Shown piece by piece: positions 6,301-13,506 of a stretch of DNA of 24,787 bases (its first letter is position 1; every line of letters begins with the position of its first letter). A program made the position numbers and the translations under genes. The stretch lies in NCBI GenBank assembly GCA_948742005.1, contig CAPYQR010000005.1:1815-26601 (forward strand). Reading direction: 5' to 3'. Under the pieces are notes generated by a model that worked only from the letters and a program-made list of their open reading frames with translations, was not told the origin of the DNA and searched no databases. The DNA is from an uncultured bacterium (lineage in GTDB: Bacteria > Cyanobacteriota > Vampirovibrionia > Gastranaerophilales > Gastranaerophilaceae).

Positions 6301-6597
6301 ATGCCTGATTGGATAATTGAAATTTTAAAAATGGGCGGTGTGAGTACAATTACCTTTGCAATTTTTTATCTTTATCATCAATCAACGTCAAATCAAATAA
6401 ATACGATAATTCAAAACGTTTTTTCGATTTTAAAAGAGTTAATCGGTCAAGGCAATTTGCAGACGGGATATTTACAAAAAATTGACACCAAAATCGACAA
6501 CAACGTTTGGTGTCCGTTTATAAGAGAACAATCAGGAGTCAATCGCCATGAAGAGTCAATTAATGCAATTAAGAACCAAAGAATCCGAATTAAGTAA
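6301..6597 (+). CDS. Small single-membrane-segment protein, first gene of packaging operon
   Basis: A 98-residue protein with one likely membrane helix near residues 10-25 (MGGVSTITFAIFYLYH) and a polar remainder with helical stretches. The ribosome binding site AAGGAAG is well placed. In Mu, small membrane or coiled-coil proteins (the DUF2730 type) lie just ahead of the terminase, and this is a positional match rather than a sequence-proved one. A holin or spanin role is possible, but no endolysin is visible nearby. Its end overlaps the next start by 50 bases in another frame. Confidence 0.6.
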   Translation: MPDWIIEILKMGGVSTITFAIFYLYHQSTSNQINTIIQNVFSILKELIGQGNLQTGYLQKIDTKIDNNVWCPFIREQSGVNRHEESINAIKNQRIRIK

Positions 6598-6796
6598 AAA
6601 ACAAAGAGAATACAAAATCAAAATCGTCCGAATTTTCCATGAAATCTCAACTTTTTGTAATCCTTATTTTGACAATATCGAAGAAATAAAAGCATTGGAA
6701 ATTGAACAAGCGGCAGATGAGCTTTTAGTCGTTACAAAAGAAGCAATCGAAAATGAAAAAAAGCTTAAACAAATTAAAAAAGAACTCGGAGAATAA
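6548..6796 (+). CDS. Small coiled-coil protein upstream of terminase
   Basis: An 82-residue, highly charged protein predicted to be mostly helical: residues 1-30 and 45-82 are rich in K, E and L with heptad-like spacing (KEAIENEKKLKQIKKEL). It begins inside the preceding gene after AGGAG at about nine bases, so the two are probably translationally linked. No family is recognised with confidence. The position is that of the small proteins preceding gp27/gp28 in Mu-like phages. Confidence 0.6.
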   Translation: MKSQLMQLRTKESELSKKQREYKIKIVRIFHEISTFCNPYFDNIEEIKALEIEQAADELLVVTKEAIENEKKLKQIKKELGE

Positions 6797-6810
6797 AGGC
6801 AAGATAATAA

Positions 6811-7248
6811 ATGGCTAAAAAAGCAATATATGAAATAACCGCTTCTCAATATTATATCGAATTGCAGATGTCCATAGCTCAAATTGCGCGAAGATTAAAC
6901 GTTTCTGAAAAAACTCTGCATGAATGGAAAAAACAAGGCGAATGGGATAAAAAGCGCAATTGTTTTTTAAAAAGCCAATATTCCTGCAACCAAAGCCTTT
7001 ACGAACTTTTAAATTTAATCACGAAAAAAGCGCTCGATGATTACAAAACGCAAGGCATTGTTCCCGACCAAAAAACTCTGTATTTCATTATGAATATGTC
7101 CGATAAATTATCAAAATTAAAACAATTTGAATCACAAACCGCACAAGAAAAAATCGAAGAATTAAACGAACATGAAAAAACTTCAAAAGAAGATTCCAAA
7201 AACACGGATGATATGCTTAAAAAATTCTTTGATTGCGTCATGGGATAA
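6811..7248 (+). CDS. Terminase small subunit (Mu gp27-like)
   Basis: A 145-residue protein with an N-terminal helix-turn-helix (about residues 20-45, MSIAQIARRLNVSEKTLHEWKK). A helical middle and an acidic C-terminus (EEL..HEKTSKEDSKNTDD) follow. This is the layout of small terminases, which recognise packaging DNA and recruit the large subunit, and the DNA-binding part resembles the gpP-type terminase HTH. It sits immediately upstream of the large terminase. The Mu counterpart is involved in cutting at pac. The assignment is good from domain order and context. Confidence 0.8.
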   Translation: MAKKAIYEITASQYYIELQMSIAQIARRLNVSEKTLHEWKKQGEWDKKRNCFLKSQYSCNQSLYELLNLITKKALDDYKTQGIVPDQKTLYFIMNMSDKLSKLKQFESQTAQEKIEELNEHEKTSKEDSKNTDDMLKKFFDCVMG

Positions 7249-7250
7249 TT

Positions 7251-8621
7251 ATGGAAAAAGATTTATTTCTAAAATACCAAAAAAACTGGCTTAATGATAA
7301 ATCAAGAATAAAAATAGCGGCAAAATCGCGCCGTATCGGTTTCACTTGGGTACAAAGCTTTGAAGATGTTAAAGATGCGCTTACTTTAAAAATAAGAAAA
7401 AAGCCCGTTGATGTTTGGGTTACATCTGCCGACCTGTCCGCCGCTAAAGAATATATTGAATATTGTAAATCTTGGGCGGTTGCAATGAACGCCGTTGTTG
7501 AAGATTTAGGCGAAATTGTTATCGATAAAGAAAAAGATATTAAAGCCCTGTCATTAAAATTCAAAAACGGCGCAAGAATTAACGCTATTTCTTCAAACCC
7601 CTCCGCGTTCCGTTCTAAAGGCGGAAAAGTGGTTATCGATGAATTTGCTTTTCATAAAAATCCTGCCGAGCTTTGGAGAGCCGCAAAGCCTGTTATAACT
7701 TGGGGCTATCCTTTAAGAATAATATCATCTTTAAACGGCACTAATAATTTATTTTATCAATTTGTTGAAAAAATCAAAAAAGGAAAATTAAACTGGAGCC
7801 TGCATGAAGTTTCTATTTACGACGCTGTTGAGCAAGGGCTTGTTGATAAAATTCTTGACAAAAAAACAACAAAAGAAGAACAAACACAATGGCTTGAAGA
7901 TTTAAGGCAGTCCTGCGGTGATGAAATTACTTGGAAGCAAGAGTTTTGCTGTATAGCAGTTGATGAAAACAGCGCATTTTTATCTTATGAACTTATAAAC
8001 AGCTGTGTTGCAGATACTTTATATGATGATTTAGAAAAAATCGATTCAGATTTTTATATTGGCTTCGATGTTGCAAGAATCCATGATTTATCCATTATTT
8101 CTATTTTGGAAAAAATGGGAGATGTTTCCTATTTAAGAAAATTTTATGAATTAAAAAATGTTAAATTTACAAATCAAAAAAGCCTTATGCAATATCTTCT
8201 AAAAAATCCTAAATGCGCAAAATGCGCAATAGATGCTACAGGAATAGGAAATCAATTAGCTGAAGAACTTAAAGACGAGTTTGGATATTTGGTTGAACCG
8301 ATAACATTCACGCCAAAAGCAAAAGAAGAATTAGCATATAAGCTTTTATACGCTTTTCAAGATAAAAAAATAAGAATACCCGATGATGAAGCCCTTAAAA
8401 ACGACCTCCACTCAATAAAAAAAATATCAAGCACAATTTCAAACGTAGCAAGATTTGATTGCGTACGCTCGGAAACCGACGGACATGCTGACAGATTTTG
8501 GTCATTGGCTTTAGCAATTTATGCGCTCACAAATGAACCATATCAAAAACCGATAATATTAAGCGCAAAACCCTTAATTTTTAAAGGTTTTAACAAACTG
8601 TTAAATTTCAGGCATTTATAA
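7251..8621 (+). CDS. Terminase large subunit (Mu gp28-like)
   Basis: A 456-residue packaging motor. From the chosen ATG, the ATPase shows a divergent Walker A-like SRRIGFTW (about 26-33), Walker B KVVIDEFAF (126-134) and a coupling motif around IISSLNG (158-164). The RNase H-like nuclease has YIGFDVAR with D273, CAIDATGIG with D328, and DGHADRFWSLALA near the end (about residues 407-419), the usual three acidic positions. The frame is open to a TTG at 7233, but the ATG at 7251 gives the usual family N-terminus and lies just past the small-subunit stop. The motor translocates DNA through the portal into the prohead. Confidence 0.92.
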   Translation: MEKDLFLKYQKNWLNDKSRIKIAAKSRRIGFTWVQSFEDVKDALTLKIRKKPVDVWVTSADLSAAKEYIEYCKSWAVAMNAVVEDLGEIVIDKEKDIKALSLKFKNGARINAISSNPSAFRSKGGKVVIDEFAFHKNPAELWRAAKPVITWGYPLRIISSLNGTNNLFYQFVEKIKKGKLNWSLHEVSIYDAVEQGLVDKILDKKTTKEEQTQWLEDLRQSCGDEITWKQEFCCIAVDENSAFLSYELINSCVADTLYDDLEKIDSDFYIGFDVARIHDLSIISILEKMGDVSYLRKFYELKNVKFTNQKSLMQYLLKNPKCAKCAIDATGIGNQLAEELKDEFGYLVEPITFTPKAKEELAYKLLYAFQDKKIRIPDDEALKNDLHSIKKISSTISNVARFDCVRSETDGHADRFWSLALAIYALTNEPYQKPIILSAKPLIFKGFNKLLNFRHL

Positions 8622-8736
8622 GGCAAATTAACGAGGTGCAATATTTAATCGATAAATATTATATAAAAAATATTTACTCCGCCTTTTAAAAAGAGTTAAA
8701 AGCTTTTTAAAACGAATTTTATAAAAGGAATCGAAA
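8622..8736 (+). other. Intergenic stretch with AT-rich 8-bp hairpin
   Basis: A 115-base gap between terminase and portal in an otherwise tight operon. It contains a perfect hairpin AATATTTA (8640-8647), loop ATCGA, TAAATATT (8653-8660), followed by AT-rich sequence with repeated CTTTTTAAAA-like words. No T run follows the stem directly, so it is not a clear terminator. The ribosome binding site AAAAGGAAT for the portal is at the end. No gene is seen. Confidence 0.45.
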
Positions 8737-10203
8737 ATGATTAACAAAATATTTAACAAGATATTTAATAAAGATAAAAAATTAATAACCTTAAACGACA
8801 AAAAAGCAATCTATGAATCATGGGCAACGACAAAAACCGCCTCGGGTTTTTTATCGGTAATTGAACGATTGCCGAATCCCGATGTTGTTCTTCGCTATGC
8901 AGGCAAAAATATAAGTGTATTAAGAACACTTGAAAATCATTATCAAGTAGGCGCTTGTATAGAATCAAGAAAAGCAGGCACTTTAAGCTTTGATTATTCA
9001 TTAAATGAAAAAAGCTGCAATAAAGAAAGATTGTCTTTCTATCAAGAAATATTTAACAATATCGATATTTATAAACTTATCGAAGATATCCTCGATACTC
9101 CTTTATATGGATATAACCCGATTGAGATAAATTGGGAGAAAGCAGGAAATTATATTATCCCGATTTCACTAATTGCCAAACCGCAGGAATGGTTTTATTT
9201 TAATTCGGATGGGGATTTTTTCTTCAAAGACCGCACGCAGGATGGAAAAAGACAAATCGACCTCAACAGCGTTAAATTCCTCTTGCCGCGCTACAGGGCT
9301 TCTTATTTAAATCCTTATGGAAAAGCGCTTTTATCAAGATGTTTCTGGAATGTTGCTTTTATTCAGGGCGGCATGGAATTTTGGGTTAGGTTTGCTGAAA
9401 AATATGCAATGCCTTATATTTTCGGAAAATATAACCGCTCAATGACAAACGCTGAAAAAGACCAATTTCTGCAAGCACTTGTCAATATGGTTCAAGACGC
9501 GGCAGCCGTTATCCCATCTGACGGCTCCGTTGAAATTATGCAGGCGGGAACGAGCGCAAATAGTGATATTTATTCTAAATTAATAACAAAATGTGAAAAT
9601 AATATCTCAAAAGCAATCTTAGGACAAACCCTATCAACCGATATCGGTTCATCGGGTTCATATGCCGCTTCAAAATCTCACATGGAAATCAGAAGCGACA
9701 TCGTTGAATCCGATAAAAAACTTGTTGAAAATACGATTAATCATTTTATCAGAATGATTAATTTTATTAACTTTAACGACAATAATTTTCCTGTTTGGAA
9801 TTTTAAAGACAGTGAAGATTTAGGACTTGAAAAAGCACAAAGAGATAACCAAATCGCGCTTTTAGGGGTAGAATTCAGCGAAGAATATATCTTAAGAACC
9901 TACGGCTATCAAAAAGGAGATATAAAAATCATTCCAAAACAAAATAATAATGATTCAAATTTTGAAGCTCACAATGATGAGAATTTTCAGGAGCAAATCA
10001 TTAATCCTGTGCAATTAAGCAATCCGATAAGCCCGCAATTAAATAAAATTATTGATTTTTTTGATAAAACACGCGATAGCGATGAAGCTTTGGAAAAGTT
10101 AGAAAAATTATATCCAAAACTTAATTTTGAAGAATTGGAAGAAATTTTAACGAAAATAATTTTCATATCAGAACTCAAAGGGCGTACTGATGTCAAAAAA
10201 TAG
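8737..10203 (+). CDS. Portal protein (Mu gp29-like, DUF935)
   Basis: A 488-residue portal, the dodecameric gate at one vertex of the head. The family pattern is clear. The N-terminal part has RTLENHYQVGACIESRK (about 68-84) and DTPLYGYNPIEINW (about 121-134). The central stem region carries FWVRFAEKYAMPYIFGKY (about 215-232). AILGQTLSTDIGSSGSYAAS (about 294-313) is one of the best-conserved stretches of DUF935. The C-terminus is helical and acidic. Length matches the usual 480-520. The gene is followed with a 14-base overlap by MuF, as in Mu. Confidence 0.93.
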   Translation: MINKIFNKIFNKDKKLITLNDKKAIYESWATTKTASGFLSVIERLPNPDVVLRYAGKNISVLRTLENHYQVGACIESRKAGTLSFDYSLNEKSCNKERLSFYQEIFNNIDIYKLIEDILDTPLYGYNPIEINWEKAGNYIIPISLIAKPQEWFYFNSDGDFFFKDRTQDGKRQIDLNSVKFLLPRYRASYLNPYGKALLSRCFWNVAFIQGGMEFWVRFAEKYAMPYIFGKYNRSMTNAEKDQFLQALVNMVQDAAAVIPSDGSVEIMQAGTSANSDIYSKLITKCENNISKAILGQTLSTDIGSSGSYAASKSHMEIRSDIVESDKKLVENTINHFIRMINFINFNDNNFPVWNFKDSEDLGLEKAQRDNQIALLGVEFSEEYILRTYGYQKGDIKIIPKQNNNDSNFEAHNDENFQEQIINPVQLSNPISPQLNKIIDFFDKTRDSDEALEKLEKLYPKLNFEELEEILTKIIFISELKGRTDVKK

Positions 10204-11500
10204 TATAGAAATAAAAGATATTGAAGCTGTTTTTAAAATGCAGCCTGATGAAATCGTTAAATATTTTGAATCCAAAGGCTTAAAGACTTCATTTGATTGG
10301 CACGATGTTTATGAAGAAGCGCATGCCAAAGCTTTCACTGTTGCAAAAATGACGGAATTGGATTTATTAAAAGATACAAAAAACTTGCTTGAAAACGCGC
10401 TAAAAGAGGGCAAAAGCTATTCATCATTCAAAAAAGAAGCAATGGAGCTTTTTGAGCGCAAGGGCTGGGTTGGTTTTAAGGAAATGACCGACCCGAAAAC
10501 CGGCAAAATTAAAACTGTCGAACTTGGAACACCTACAAGAATCAAAAAGATTTATGATTGCAATATGAACTCCGCTTATGCCGTGGGTAGATATAAAGAA
10601 CAATTGGAAGAAATTGATGTTGCGCCTTATCTTCAATATATGGCAATAATGGATGAATCAACACGCCCCGAGCATAAAGCTTTGCATAAAAAAGTATTCA
10701 AAGCGGACGACCCTTTTTGGAGCGTGTTTTATCCCCCGAACGGCTGGGGTTGCAGATGTTTTGCAAGAAATTTAACAAAATATGAACTGGATTCCCTCAG
10801 CTTAAAAGTCGAAAATACAAACGGCAAAATCTCTAAAACAATTGAATCTTTAGGGAATAAAGAGGTTGAAGTTCCAACATATAAATTTGATAACACGGGA
10901 ATCCCTATGACCTTAAAAGCGGATAAAGGCTGGGGTGTTAATTTAGGCACGCATGTTTGGGGAATTGATGTTCAGGCTTGGAACAAGGTTGAAAATTTAA
11001 GCGAAAATTTAAAATATCAATTTATTTCCAAAATGGCGAGCAATCCTTATTATAAATCAACATTTTACAGCCTTGTAAATAATACAATGCAAAATAATTA
11101 TAAATCTAAAAGCCTTGAAATCCCAATAAGTTGGATTAATGCAGATTTGTATAAAAAATTAATTGCTGAAGATTTAGAGCCGAAAAATCCGATTATTGTT
11201 TTTCAGGATAAAAGAGTAGGACACATCATCGGAAAGCGTGCAAAATTAACACCTTTTGAATTAAAAAGTATTTATTCAATTATAAATAATCCTGATGAAA
11301 TCTATCTTGATTACACTTCAAAAGAAACAACGGGTATTTGTTATATAAAAAACATCAAAGATTCGCCATATTGTTATAAAGTTTGCACAAAATTATCAAA
11401 AAAACATTCAAAAACAAAAGAAGAAGTAAACTACATTTCAACAGCAGGTAAAGTCAGAAAAAGCGAGATGAAAGACAGAAATTACAAAAAAATAAAATAG
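10190..11500 (+). CDS. MuF-like head protein with C-terminal PBECR-like nuclease/toxin domain
   Basis: A 436-residue protein. Residues 20-195 are the Mu gpF (phage head morphogenesis) domain, with DESTRPEHKALH (about 155-166) and the cysteine-bearing end FYPPNGWGCRC (about 180-190). F-type proteins bind the portal and can be injected with DNA. Residues about 300-436 form an extra domain absent from plain gpF: IIVFQDKRVGHII with H345, LTPFELKSIYSIINNPDEIY (353-372), and a basic C-terminus. This pattern resembles the PBECR group (phage-encoded Barnase-EndoU-ColicinE5/D-RelE-like nucleases) often attached to MuF. Domain naming is by eye. No immunity gene follows directly, and a folded non-coding stretch does instead. 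Confidence 0.85.
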   Translation: MSKNSIEIKDIEAVFKMQPDEIVKYFESKGLKTSFDWHDVYEEAHAKAFTVAKMTELDLLKDTKNLLENALKEGKSYSSFKKEAMELFERKGWVGFKEMTDPKTGKIKTVELGTPTRIKKIYDCNMNSAYAVGRYKEQLEEIDVAPYLQYMAIMDESTRPEHKALHKKVFKADDPFWSVFYPPNGWGCRCFARNLTKYELDSLSLKVENTNGKISKTIESLGNKEVEVPTYKFDNTGIPMTLKADKGWGVNLGTHVWGIDVQAWNKVENLSENLKYQFISKMASNPYYKSTFYSLVNNTMQNNYKSKSLEIPISWINADLYKKLIAEDLEPKNPIIVFQDKRVGHIIGKRAKLTPFELKSIYSIINNPDEIYLDYTSKETTGICYIKNIKDSPYCYKVCTKLSKKHSKTKEEVNYISTAGKVRKSEMKDRNYKKIK

Positions 11501-11639
11501 GGCAATCGGGTAAGACATACCTTACTGTAACTGCGTAATTTCTAAAATAGAAAGCGTGCAGCCCGCTCAGACTTAATGGGATTCTCAATCACCCTATCTT
11601 AATAATATTATACCACAATCAAAAGAAAGTTAAACCCTT
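11497..11639 (+). ncRNA. Structured non-coding stretch between MuF and baseplate genes
   Basis: About 140 bases with no gene, richer in G+C than the flanks and full of complementary words. ATAGGG (11497-11502) pairs perfectly with CCCTAT (11592-11597) and would enclose the whole element. Inside are GTAAG/CTTAC (11510-11525), a two-part hairpin CTGC/GCAG (11531-11561) capped by TTTCTA-AAA-TAGAAA (11539-11553), and GATT-CTC-AATC (11580-11590). Alternative pairings GGGC (11500-11503) with GCCC (11561-11564) suggest a switch or pseudoknot. No known RNA family is recognised. The baseplate gene at 11640 has a weak ribosome site, so this may be its leader. Confidence 0.5.
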
Positions 11640-12635
11640 ATGGAAGAACAAACAATTATAAAACCCGCAAAACCCGAAGTTAAGCTATTATACAACGGAA
11701 AAGACTGCACAAGCGATTTTTCAAAATATTTGCGCTCGTTTACTTTTCAAGAATTTGAAGAAGAGCAATCAGACGAAATTAACCTTGTTTTAAACAACAA
11801 TGACGGCTATTTTAGCGATTTATGGTATCCTGAAAAAGGAGATAAATTAACGGCTGAAATAATCTTTGGCGCGGATATTTTTTCCTGCGGTATTTTTACA
11901 ATTGATGATGATACTTTTTATTTCGGGCTAAATGGCGATGAAGTCGAGTTAAAAGCCCTTGCAGCTTCGACAAATACGCCCATGCGCTCAAATAAAACAA
12001 CAAATTATTCAGGAAAAACCTTATTTCAAATAGCACAAGAAATCGGCAAAATCCATGGCTTTAAAGTTCTCGGTAATTCGGGAAACATAAAAACAGGTAC
12101 GGTTATTCAGAAAGATGAAGCCGATATTTCTTTTTTAAAAAGAATAGCGCGCGAATACGGCTATATTTTCAATATTAAAGACGGTTTTTTAACTTTTGTC
12201 GAACTTGAAGAATTAAAAAATCAAGATTCGCTTTTTGATTTATTTAAAGAAAATTGCGAAAACATCAAATTAAGCGATTCTTGCGCTAAAATGTACGGAA
12301 AAGCCAGAGTTTCATATTTCGATAATAAAACAAAAAGCCTTAAAACAACGATTATTGAGGGTAATTCAAAATTATTTGACACATTAACAATTCGCAAAAA
12401 ATGTTCATCGTTAGAAGAAGCTCAAAAAATAGCCAAAAGCGCCCTCAAAAACGGTTCTAAGGAAGTAAAAGGAACGATTAAACTCAAAAATCCGATTAAT
12501 AACTTCATTGTAGGGATAAATTTTAATCTATTCGGCATCGGACGTCTAGAAGGTAAATATCACGTTAAATCATCAACAAGAAAAATCGATGAATCAGGAT
12601 ACAAAGTAACGGGGGAGATTGAAAAATGTATGTAG
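11640..12635 (+). CDS. Phage late control / baseplate hub protein gpD-like (Mu gp44-like)
   Basis: A 331-residue protein of the gpD (gp27-like hub) family, which forms the central ring of the baseplate to which the spike attaches. Typical pieces are YLRSFTFQEFEEEQSDEINLVL (about residues 31-52, quoted here as the strand carrying S-x-E-x-x-D), the LFQIAQEIGKIHGF segment (about 127-140), and DEADISFLKRIAREYGYIF (about 159-177), the hallmark of this family. The weak ribosome binding site (AAGAAAG, far from ATG) contrasts with its neighbours. It overlaps the spike gene by ten bases. Confidence 0.88.
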   Translation: MEEQTIIKPAKPEVKLLYNGKDCTSDFSKYLRSFTFQEFEEEQSDEINLVLNNNDGYFSDLWYPEKGDKLTAEIIFGADIFSCGIFTIDDDTFYFGLNGDEVELKALAASTNTPMRSNKTTNYSGKTLFQIAQEIGKIHGFKVLGNSGNIKTGTVIQKDEADISFLKRIAREYGYIFNIKDGFLTFVELEELKNQDSLFDLFKENCENIKLSDSCAKMYGKARVSYFDNKTKSLKTTIIEGNSKLFDTLTIRKKCSSLEEAQKIAKSALKNGSKEVKGTIKLKNPINNFIVGINFNLFGIGRLEGKYHVKSSTRKIDESGYKVTGEIEKCM

Positions 12636-13087
12636 AAGGAATTATATCGGCACTTGATAATATAAATTACAAAGTAAAAATAAAAATACCCGATATGGAT
12701 AATTTTGAAACGCCATGGCTTTGTGTGCCTCAAAAATTCACCGTTGTTAAAAAATCAGGTTATATGCCTGAATTAAACGCGCTTGCAAGTGCGGTGTTAT
12801 CCCCCGATATGTCCTGCGGTGCGATTTTAGGCGCAATTTATAATGATGAAGATAAACCACCGGAAGATAACATCAATAACGATTTTGTAACTTATGAAGA
12901 TAATTCAACAATATCCCATGCGCCAAACAGCAATAAAATTAATTTTTTAAACTGCAATATCAATTGCGATAAAGATATTTCGGACAAAAACGGTACAATG
13001 CAGGCAATAAGAGATTTTATAAATAATCATCAGCACTCAAACGGAAACAACGGAAGCAATACGGGCGTACCGACAAGCAAAATATAA
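12626..13087 (+). CDS. Baseplate spike protein gpV-like (Mu gp45-like)
   Basis: A 153-residue membrane-puncturing spike. The N-terminal OB-fold begins with a short strand pair and the ETPWLCVPQ segment (28-36). The SCGAILGAIYNDEDKPP segment (63-79) marks the end of the OB domain. The last third is a short beta-helix-like stretch. NHQHSNGN near residues 134-141 carries an H-x-H pair (H135, H137), which in P2 gpV binds iron at the spike tip. It is short for the family but complete. The following gap (13088-13143) holds two 10-bp AAATAATTTA repeats. Confidence 0.85.
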   Translation: MYVEGIISALDNINYKVKIKIPDMDNFETPWLCVPQKFTVVKKSGYMPELNALASAVLSPDMSCGAILGAIYNDEDKPPEDNINNDFVTYEDNSTISHAPNSNKINFLNCNINCDKDISDKNGTMQAIRDFINNHQHSNGNNGSNTGVPTSKI

Positions 13088-13106
13088 ATAATTTAGTAAA
13101 TAATTT
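13084..13106 (-). repeat. AT-rich tandem repeat upstream of gpW, related to the 6216-6238 site
   Basis: AAATAATTTA occurs twice with a 12-base period. Read on the minus strand, the 23 bases match positions 6216-6238 of the divergent control region at all but two places, both transitions. It starts on the gpV stop codon. It may be another activator site, but low-complexity AT sequence makes chance similarity possible. Confidence 0.35.
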
Positions 13107-13143
13107 ATATGAAATCAGATTAAAAACTTGTTAGATTAATAAT

Positions 13144-13506
13144 ATGCAGGATATAACAAAACTCAAAACCAAAAATTGGCAGCATAAAAGAGGAACAATA
13201 GGAGAAGTTGTTGTTGACATTTATGATATCAAACAATGTCTTGAAACAATTGCAACAACAGAAAAAAGTGAAGTTCCTTTTGCGCCCGAGTTTGGATGTT
13301 CAAATATCAAAGCAATCGGCGAAAACCCGCAGGATTCAATCGAATATTTAACAACCGTTTACTTAAAAGAACTCCCGCTTCAAGAACCCAGATGTGAAAT
13401 TATCGACATCACGGGAGTTTTTGACAAAAATGGCAGAGTGAAAATGACTGTTTATTTTAAAAATAAATTAAATAATTTAACGGATAAAACGGAGTTTTAT
13501 ATATGA
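13144..13506 (+). CDS. Baseplate wedge protein gpW-like (GPW/gp25 family, Mu gp46-like)
   Basis: A 120-residue protein of the gp25-like family found in all contractile-tail baseplates and type VI secretion systems, where it contacts sheath and wedge. Typical are VDIYDIKQCLETIATTEKSE (about 22-41), PFAPEFGCS (42-50) and the central ENPQDSIEYLTTVYLKELPLQEPRCEI region (57-83). The EPR triplet in that region is the family's signature (E78, P79, R80 by count). It overlaps the next gene by four bases (ATGA), so translation is coupled. There is only a poor ribosome site upstream. Confidence 0.85.
   Translation: MQDITKLKTKNWQHKRGTIGEVVVDIYDIKQCLETIATTEKSEVPFAPEFGCSNIKAIGENPQDSIEYLTTVYLKELPLQEPRCEIIDITGVFDKNGRVKMTVYFKNKLNNLTDKTEFYI

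Noticed and set aside
7233..7250. Upstream TTG start for the large terminase
   Set aside because: The ATG at 7251 gives the expected N-terminus. The longer form would overlap the small-subunit gene without a better ribosome site.
11501..11600. tRNA or tRNA-like gene between MuF and gpD
   Set aside because: Helices do not fit a cloverleaf: there is no proper T-loop and no 7-bp acceptor stem next to it.
11501..11600. Known self-cleaving ribozyme (hammerhead, twister, pistol)
   Set aside because: I could not find the conserved core words of these families. The element is reported only as an unidentified fold.
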